In this document: piece by piece, positions 5,600 through 9,563 of the stretch
Layout: each line of letters opens with the position of its first letter
How positions within the stretch are numbered: position 1 is the first letter of the stretch
NCBI GenBank assembly: GCA_002315655.1
Contig: DCHO01000007.1
Coordinates: forward strand, 1-9,563
Source of the DNA: Christensenella sp. UBA1750
GTDB lineage: Bacteria; Bacillota; Clostridia; Christensenellales; UBA1750
DNA length: 9,563 nt
Reading direction: 5' to 3'
Program-made: the position numbers and the translations under genes
The notes under the pieces: generated by a model
Told to the model about the DNA's origin: nothing
The model's input: the letters and a program-made list of their open reading frames with translations, nothing else
Database searches by the model: none

Positions 5600-6988
5600 T
5601 CAACCGATAAGAATTTTTCCTTCCGGATATTCCGCTTTTGTGCTGATGCTTTGCTTGCGGTTGGTCAGTGCCAGCGCCAGCGTGAGCAGTCCGACGCGCC
5701 CGGCAAACATCAGCAGACACAGCACGATTTTGCCCGCGTTGGTCGCCTCCGCCGTGACCCCGATGGTCAGCCCCACCGTGCCGAAGGCGGAAATGCACTC
5801 ATAGAGGATGTGCCCCGGCGTGACGGCCTCCGACGGAGGCAGGATCGTGGTCAAAATGAGGTACGCAAGGAGCACAACGGTGACGGCCAGCGTCAGCAGC
5901 ACAATGGCGCGGTTGATGAGCGTCTGCTTCACCGTGCGCCCAAAGACCACAATGCTTTCCCGCCCGCGCAGGACGTTTACGATTAGCAGGAAGAAGATGC
6001 CGATGGTGGTGGTTTTCAGCCCGCCGCCGGTGGAAGCGGGGGACGCGCCGATGAACATGAGAAGCAGCGCGACAAGGTAGCTGCCCGGGCGCATATCCTG
6101 CTGCAAAAAGCTCTGGAAGCCCGCCGTGCGCAGCACCACCGATTCAAACAGCGCGTTGACGGGGCGCATATAGGGGTGCAGACCCGGCTCGGATAGGGTC
6201 AGCGGGTTTGTGTACTCAAAAAGGAAGAGGAGCAGGCCGCCGCCGAAGGTCAGAATGGCGGAAAAGATCAGCACCAGTTTGCTGTGCAGCGCCAGCTTTT
6301 TGAAGCGGAACCGACATTTTCTGAGGTCAAAGAGCACCGCAAAGCCCAAACCGCCGACGGTGATGAGCGCCATTAGAATAAACAGCACAAAGGCGTCGTT
6401 GCGGTAATGCTCGATGCCGCCCGCCAAATCGAAGCCCGCGTTGCAGAAGGCGGAAATCGCGTGGAACACAGAAGCCCATATTCCCTTTTTAACCCCGAAA
6501 TCGCGGATCATAAAGGGCAAAAGCGCAATCGCGCCGCAGCCCTCGATGAGACAAGTGAGCTTCAGAATCCGCAGGGTCATGCTGACCATCCCCTGCGGGC
6601 TGTCCTCGTTTAAGGAATCCGACAGAATGAGCCGCCCGGAAAGCGAGATGCGCTTTTTCAGAAGCACTAAAAAGAAAGTTCCGAAGGCCATAAAGCCCAA
6701 GCCGCCCACCTGAATCAGCGTGATCATTACGACCTGCCCGAAAAAGGTCAGGTCAACCCCCGGCTGCACCACGGTCAAGCCTGTGATGCACACGCAGGAG
6801 GTGGCGGTGAAGAGCCCGTCAAAGAAGGAAAGCGGTTCGCCCGTGACGGAGACGGGCAGGCACAAAAGCGCGGTGCCCAAGGCAATCAGCAGCAGAAACC
6901 CCGCCGCCAGCACCCGCGAGGGCGACAGCAGCCACTTTCTGAGCTGCAAATGGCGAAACGGGTCGTTTTTAGGGGAATCCGAAGTCAT
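5600..6988 (-). CDS. ktrB: Potassium uptake channel subunit, KtrB/TrkH family
   Basis: A 462-residue integral membrane protein that conducts potassium (with sodium-dependent help in KtrB types). Four repeats of helix-pore-helix are visible, each with the conserved filter glycine: CITGLT (67-72), FCNAGFD (181-187), LRTAGF (286-291) and FGTVGLT (402-408). The gating loop of the third repeat, STGGGLKTTT (319-328), and the C-terminal YPEGKILIG are typical. Length fits KtrB. Start at 6988 with AAAGGAA upstream. It lies 18 bases after the DUF1294 gene and upstream of its regulatory partner ktrA, so the three form one operon for potassium and osmotic balance. Confidence 0.95.
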   Translation of the reverse strand: MTSDSPKNDPFRHLQLRKWLLSPSRVLAAGFLLLIALGTALLCLPVSVTGEPLSFFDGLFTATSCVCITGLTVVQPGVDLTFFGQVVMITLIQVGGLGFMAFGTFFLVLLKKRISLSGRLILSDSLNEDSPQGMVSMTLRILKLTCLIEGCGAIALLPFMIRDFGVKKGIWASVFHAISAFCNAGFDLAGGIEHYRNDAFVLFILMALITVGGLGFAVLFDLRKCRFRFKKLALHSKLVLIFSAILTFGGGLLLFLFEYTNPLTLSEPGLHPYMRPVNALFESVVLRTAGFQSFLQQDMRPGSYLVALLLMFIGASPASTGGGLKTTTIGIFFLLIVNVLRGRESIVVFGRTVKQTLINRAIVLLTLAVTVVLLAYLILTTILPPSEAVTPGHILYECISAFGTVGLTIGVTAEATNAGKIVLCLLMFAGRVGLLTLALALTNRKQSISTKAEYPEGKILIG

Positions 6989-7006
6989 ATATGGGTTTCC
7001 TTTCGG

Positions 7007-7270
7007 TTATTTTGCGAGAACGAACACACAGGCGACCTGCAAAACGGCAAGCAGCGGGAAGAAAAGCGCAAAATACCAGTGCTTGGTCTTGTGTCGGAAA
7101 ATGAGCATCCCCAAGGTTCCGCCCACGCCACCAAACAGGATGGCAAAGAGGAACAGCGTTTTTTCGGGGATGCGCCGCCTGCGGGCTTTGGCATAGGACT
7201 TGTCCAGCCCCATCAAGATGAAGGCAAGCACGCTCATCAGAACGAGAACCGCTATAAGTATTTTTTCCAT
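7007..7270 (-). CDS. DUF1294 small membrane protein
   Basis: An 87-residue protein (90 if the upstream ATG at 7279 is used) of the DUF1294 family (PF06961), function unknown. It shows the family core: a first helix ending LMGLDKSYAKARRRRIPEKTL (D-K and R-I-P-E conserved), a second helix LFLFAILFGGVGGTLGML, the FRHKTKHWYF motif (61-70 from the 7279 start) and a final helix. The ATG at 7270 is preferred because AAGGAG (7282-7287) is 11 bases away, against only two bases for the ATG at 7279. First gene of the potassium operon, 18 bases before ktrB. A role linked to potassium transport is guilt by association only. Confidence 0.87.
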   Translation of the reverse strand: MEKILIAVLVLMSVLAFILMGLDKSYAKARRRRIPEKTLFLFAILFGGVGGTLGMLIFRHKTKHWYFALFFPLLAVLQVACVFVLAK

Positions 7271-7285
7271 GTGCCTCATTTCTCC

Positions 7286-7315
7286 TTCCCAAAGCGTGAA
7301 AAATGGTCTATAATA
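7286..7315 (+). promoter_or_regulatory. Promoter of the sugar isomerase gene, overlapping a likely opposite promoter
   Basis: On the plus strand TTCCCA (7286-7291), a 17-base spacer and a consensus TATAAT (7309-7314). On the minus strand TATTAT (7310-7315) overlaps the same -10 and points to the DUF1294-ktrB-ktrA operon, with no clear -35. The plus -35 lies against the Shine-Dalgarno of the DUF1294 gene. Confidence 0.6.
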
Positions 7316-7355
7316 AGTTTACCACAAATTCTGTGATTTAGGGAGGATTATTTTT

Positions 7356-8123
7356 ATGCTTCGTTTGGGTGCTCAGATGTATACCGTCCGCGAATACACG
7401 CAGGACGCAAAGAGCCTGCTTGAAACCCTAAAAAAGCTCAAGGCCATCGGTTATGACGCCGTGCAGGTCTCCGGCATCGGCGCGGACATTCCCGTGGACG
7501 TGGTGGCGGAAGGCTTAAAGGAAAACGATCTCGTCTGCGGCGCGACCCACATTTCCTTTGACGACTGCAAGAAGGACTTGGACGCCGTGATCGCCAAGCA
7601 CAAGGCCTGGGGCTGCGAGTATGTCGGCGTGGGCTCCATGCCCGCCGAATACCGCGAGAACGCCGCTTCCATCGAGCGCTTCGCCAAGGAGTTCACCGCC
7701 ATCGGCGAGGAGCTGAACAAGGCAGGGCTCAAATTCATCTACCACAACCACAACTTCGAGTTCCAGAAGTACGACGGAAAGCTCGGCATGGACATTCTCT
7801 TTGAGAACGCTGGCAACGCCTTCCAGTTCGAGATCGACACCTTCTGGGTGCAGAAGGGCGCGGCAGACGTGTTTAGTTGGATCGACAAAATGGCCGGGCG
7901 CATGGACGTGATCCACTTTAAGGATATGCGCCTCAATGAGAAGTCCGAGCAGATCATGTCCGAGATCGGCTATGGCAACCTAAACTGGGACGGCATCATC
8001 AAGCGCTGCCATCTGAACGACATCAAGTGGGCGTTCGTTGAGCAGGACAACTGCAACGGCCGCTGCCCGTTTGAGTCCCTGAAAATGAGCGCGGATTTCC
8101 TGCATTCCAAGGGCGTTCGCTAA
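7356..8123 (+). CDS. Sugar phosphate isomerase/epimerase (xylose isomerase-like TIM barrel)
   Basis: A 255-residue cytoplasmic protein of the AP endonuclease 2 / sugar isomerase superfamily (PF01261). Members isomerise or epimerise sugars, keto-sugars or inositol derivatives using a divalent metal. Barrel motifs: LGAQMYTVRE at the N-terminus (common in this branch), YHNHNFEF (129-136), FEIDTFWVQKGAAD (158-171), VIHFKDM (185-191), EIGYGNLNWDGI (203-214) and FVEQDN (227-232). Likely metal ligands are E135, D161, H187 and E229, all present. GGGAGG (7341-7346) precedes the ATG by nine bases. Single-gene unit with its own promoter and a strong terminator at 8134-8175. The particular sugar cannot be told from sequence. 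Confidence 0.92.
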   Translation: MLRLGAQMYTVREYTQDAKSLLETLKKLKAIGYDAVQVSGIGADIPVDVVAEGLKENDLVCGATHISFDDCKKDLDAVIAKHKAWGCEYVGVGSMPAEYRENAASIERFAKEFTAIGEELNKAGLKFIYHNHNFEFQKYDGKLGMDILFENAGNAFQFEIDTFWVQKGAADVFSWIDKMAGRMDVIHFKDMRLNEKSEQIMSEIGYGNLNWDGIIKRCHLNDIKWAFVEQDNCNGRCPFESLKMSADFLHSKGVR

Positions 8124-8133
8124 AACACAATCC

Positions 8134-8175
8134 AAAAAGCCGGGGCTTCCGTTTGGTCGGAAACTCCGGCTTTTT
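8134..8175. terminator. Two-way terminator between isomerase and Nudix genes
   Basis: AAAAAGCCGG at the left pairs with CCGGCTTTTT at the right, with an inner CTTCCG / CGGAAA-type pairing around TTTGGT. A-run and T-run flank the stem on both sides, so it works in both directions. It starts 11 bases after the isomerase stop and ends four bases from the Nudix stop. Confidence 0.9.
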
Positions 8176-8178
8176 CCG

Positions 8179-9189
8179 CTATTTTGTAAGCGCATTCACC
8201 ATTTCCGGGTGGTCTTTCAGAATGGAATCCCACACCCGGGGCAGGGGTTTCAGAGCCTCAAAGGGCACAAGGTCGGCATCCATGATTTCTTCGGGCTGTA
8301 AGGTCAGCATAGTCTTTGTTAGCGGAAGCGTGACGGTGTAAATCACCATCAGCCAGCTGCCCGATGAATCGGTGTCCACCACCTTGCCGATTTCCTTCGG
8401 AGCAAAGGGCGCAATGTCCACGCCGACTTCCTCCATGACCTCCCGGCACACGGCTTGCAGCGGCGTTTCTCCGGCGCGCACGCCGCCGCCCGTCAGCTCC
8501 CATTCCCCGGGGGCGGATTTTTTGCACAGGGCGCGGCGGGTGATAAGGATGCGCCCCTGCTCATCCTGCAAAAACGCGGCGGTGGCCAAGTAGGTTTCGT
8601 CGGGGTACGGCACGGTGCAGCGCAGACGGGAATAGCCCGCAAGGTTCCCGGTTTCGTCACACACATCCACTGCCTCCGCGCCGCCTAAAAAGGCCTTTAT
8701 CAGCGGGCGAATCTCCGCGAGCCGCCTGCAGACCGACGGCGGCAGGTTGGCTTTGCAGAAGGCATCGTCAAAGAGCACCTGCGGGTCATAAAGAAAAGCA
8801 TCCACCGTCTCATTTTCCTGCAAAACAATGTCGGAGAGTGCAAAATCGAGCCGGACGGCGTAGGTGTCGTAGTGGGTGTAAGGGCCGGAGGAGGAGGAAA
8901 GGCGCGTGGGCAGGGTGTCGCCCAAGGAAAGCCCCGTTTCCTCGCGCAGTTCCCGGTGCAAGCCTTCGATGGCACTTTCCCCCGCAAGCACCGCGCCGCC
9001 GGTGCATTCCAGCATTCCGCCGAAATGCTTGTCCGGGTGCCGCTTCGTCAGCAGCAGGCGGTTGTCAAGGGTGAACACCCAGATTTCCTCCACCAGATGA
9101 TAATCGCCCGCATCCAGCGGCGTGTGGCGATTAGTCGTCCGCCCGGTTTTATTTCTGTCTTTATCGTAAATGTCCCATAGTTCAGGCAT
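8179..9189 (-). CDS. Protein with two complete Nudix hydrolase domains
   Basis: A 336-residue cytoplasmic protein made of two Nudix folds in tandem. Nudix enzymes cleave X-linked nucleoside diphosphates or related pyrophosphates using Mg2+ bound by the REUXEE helix. Box 1: GAVLAGE (65-71) ... RELREETG (79-86). Box 2: GGVRAGE (235-241) ... REVMEEVG (249-256). All catalytic glutamates are kept in both. Domain 1 opens WDIYDKDRNKTGRT, as in the YfcD / isopentenyl diphosphate isomerase-like branch; domain 2 opens with a weaker version (DVCDETGNLAGYSRLR, 175-190), pointing to an internal duplication of the whole unit. Start at 9189 after AAAGGGGG (9197-9204), seven bases upstream. Single gene between two terminator-like structures. 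Substrate unknown. Confidence 0.9.
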   Translation of the reverse strand: MPELWDIYDKDRNKTGRTTNRHTPLDAGDYHLVEEIWVFTLDNRLLLTKRHPDKHFGGMLECTGGAVLAGESAIEGLHRELREETGLSLGDTLPTRLSSSSGPYTHYDTYAVRLDFALSDIVLQENETVDAFLYDPQVLFDDAFCKANLPPSVCRRLAEIRPLIKAFLGGAEAVDVCDETGNLAGYSRLRCTVPYPDETYLATAAFLQDEQGRILITRRALCKKSAPGEWELTGGGVRAGETPLQAVCREVMEEVGVDIAPFAPKEIGKVVDTDSSGSWLMVIYTVTLPLTKTMLTLQPEEIMDADLVPFEALKPLPRVWDSILKDHPEMVNALTK

Positions 9190-9196
9190 GAAAAAT

Positions 9197-9230
9197 CCCC
9201 CTTTGTGCTTTGATTATAGCATAAAGGGGG
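9197..9230 (-). promoter_or_regulatory. Palindrome holding the Nudix promoter and ribosome binding site
   Basis: On the minus strand CCCCCTTT (9223-9230) pairs with AAAGGGGG (9197-9204), with inner TGCT / AGCA pairing, followed by ATTTTT (9191-9196): a terminator shape for transcripts coming from serA. Its right arm is also the Shine-Dalgarno of the Nudix gene. Between the arms lies TGCTATAAT (9213-9221), an extended -10 whose transcript would begin near 9206, after the first arm. Confidence 0.6.
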
Positions 9231-9251
9231 AGAAATGTCATCAAAAGAGAC

Positions 9252-9563
9252 CTAACACACGATGCGGACACGCACGATGCCTTCGACAGCTTCCAGAATA
9301 TCCACGATGTTGGCGGGGAAATCGTCCAGGCAATCGACCACGGTGTAGGCGATGTCCTTGCGGGACTTGTTGACCAAGTGCTCGATGTTGACGTTGGCCT
9401 GTGCCAGCGCGGAGGTGATCTGCGAGAGCATATTGGGGATGTTCTTGTGAATCACGGTCAGACGGTGCTTTTCGGCGGGCTCCAGCTCGCAGGCGGGCAG
9501 GTTGACGGAGTTCTTGATGGAGCCGTTTTCCAGATAAGCCTTGGTCTGCTGGGCGGCCATGTC
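9252..9563 (-). CDS. serA: Phosphoglycerate dehydrogenase, C-terminal ACT domain, 5' part outside window
   Basis: Only the last 103 residues are in the window; the frame is open past 9563. The start of the visible part, AAQQTKAYLENGSIKNSVNLP, is the usual end of the D-isomer 2-hydroxyacid dehydrogenase catalytic region of 3-phosphoglycerate dehydrogenases, the first enzyme of serine synthesis. It is followed by an ACT domain (about HRLTVIHKNIPNMLSQITSA through EAVEGIVRVRIV), the small ligand-binding fold that gives feedback control by serine in many members. The methionine at 9560 is internal, not the real start. Family assignment is good from the linker and ACT domain, but another ACT-tailed hydroxyacid dehydrogenase cannot be wholly excluded. 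Confidence 0.87.
   Translation of the reverse strand, partial: DMAAQQTKAYLENGSIKNSVNLPACELEPAEKHRLTVIHKNIPNMLSQITSALAQANVNIEHLVNKSRKDIAYTVVDCLDDFPANIVDILEAVEGIVRVRIVC

Noticed and set aside
5379..5798. 139-codon minus-strand open frame over the ktrB-ktrA gap
   Set aside because: It overlaps both potassium genes in another frame and gives low-complexity His/Arg-rich sequence; the palindromes explain the gap better.
1..9563. CRISPR array, tRNA, rRNA, transposase or phage genes
   Set aside because: No regularly spaced repeats, cloverleaf, rRNA segment, transposase or integrase motif was found on either strand.

Overview
The base composition (GC-rich, with AT-rich promoter islands), strong GGAGG ribosome binding sites, sigma-A-type -10 boxes (often extended, TGnTATAAT) and the protein types point to a Gram-positive anaerobe of the class Clostridia, most likely an Oscillospiraceae/Ruminococcaceae gut bacterium. 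That placement is inferred from general features; no rRNA or other marker gene is present. The window holds nine clearly recognisable genes, two of them cut by the window edges, plus two small genes of unknown role.

Left part (1-2140, all minus strand): the 3'-truncated gene of a divergent PRPP synthetase (prs) with its own extended -10 promoter; then a 36-codon gene for a single-span membrane peptide with a perfect Shine-Dalgarno and its own terminator; then a 97-codon gene whose product starts with a double-glycine (bacteriocin/ABC-peptidase type) leader and ends in a cysteine-rich, zinc-ribbon-like core. A coding-like remnant and a terminator hairpin follow that gene. This is the accessory-looking part of the window.

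Middle part (2277-4778, plus strand): a likely operon of a 7-bladed lactonase (6-phosphogluconolactonase-like), an aldo/keto reductase and a small YdcZ-type (DUF606) membrane transporter, transcribed divergently from the peptide gene. It reads as sugar or sugar-acid metabolism plus export or uptake. It meets a converging minus-strand operon for potassium uptake: DUF1294 membrane protein - KtrB/TrkH channel - KtrA/TrkA gating subunit (7270 down to 4802), with two strong palindromes between the last two genes.

Right part (7286-9563): a TIM-barrel sugar-phosphate isomerase/epimerase on the plus strand, divergent from the potassium operon with overlapping -10 boxes; a strong two-way terminator; a minus-strand protein with two complete Nudix domains; and the C-terminal ACT domain of phosphoglycerate dehydrogenase (serA), cut by the right edge. 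The Nudix ribosome binding site lies in a palindrome that also carries the Nudix promoter.

Most of the window is ordinary housekeeping and carbohydrate metabolism. The best candidates for something new are the double-glycine zinc-ribbon-like peptide (1846-2139), the 36-residue membrane peptide (1398-1508) and the hairpin-controlled start of the Nudix gene (9197-9230). No dedicated maturation enzyme, transporter or immunity gene is visible beside the peptide, so a complete secretion system cannot be claimed from this window.
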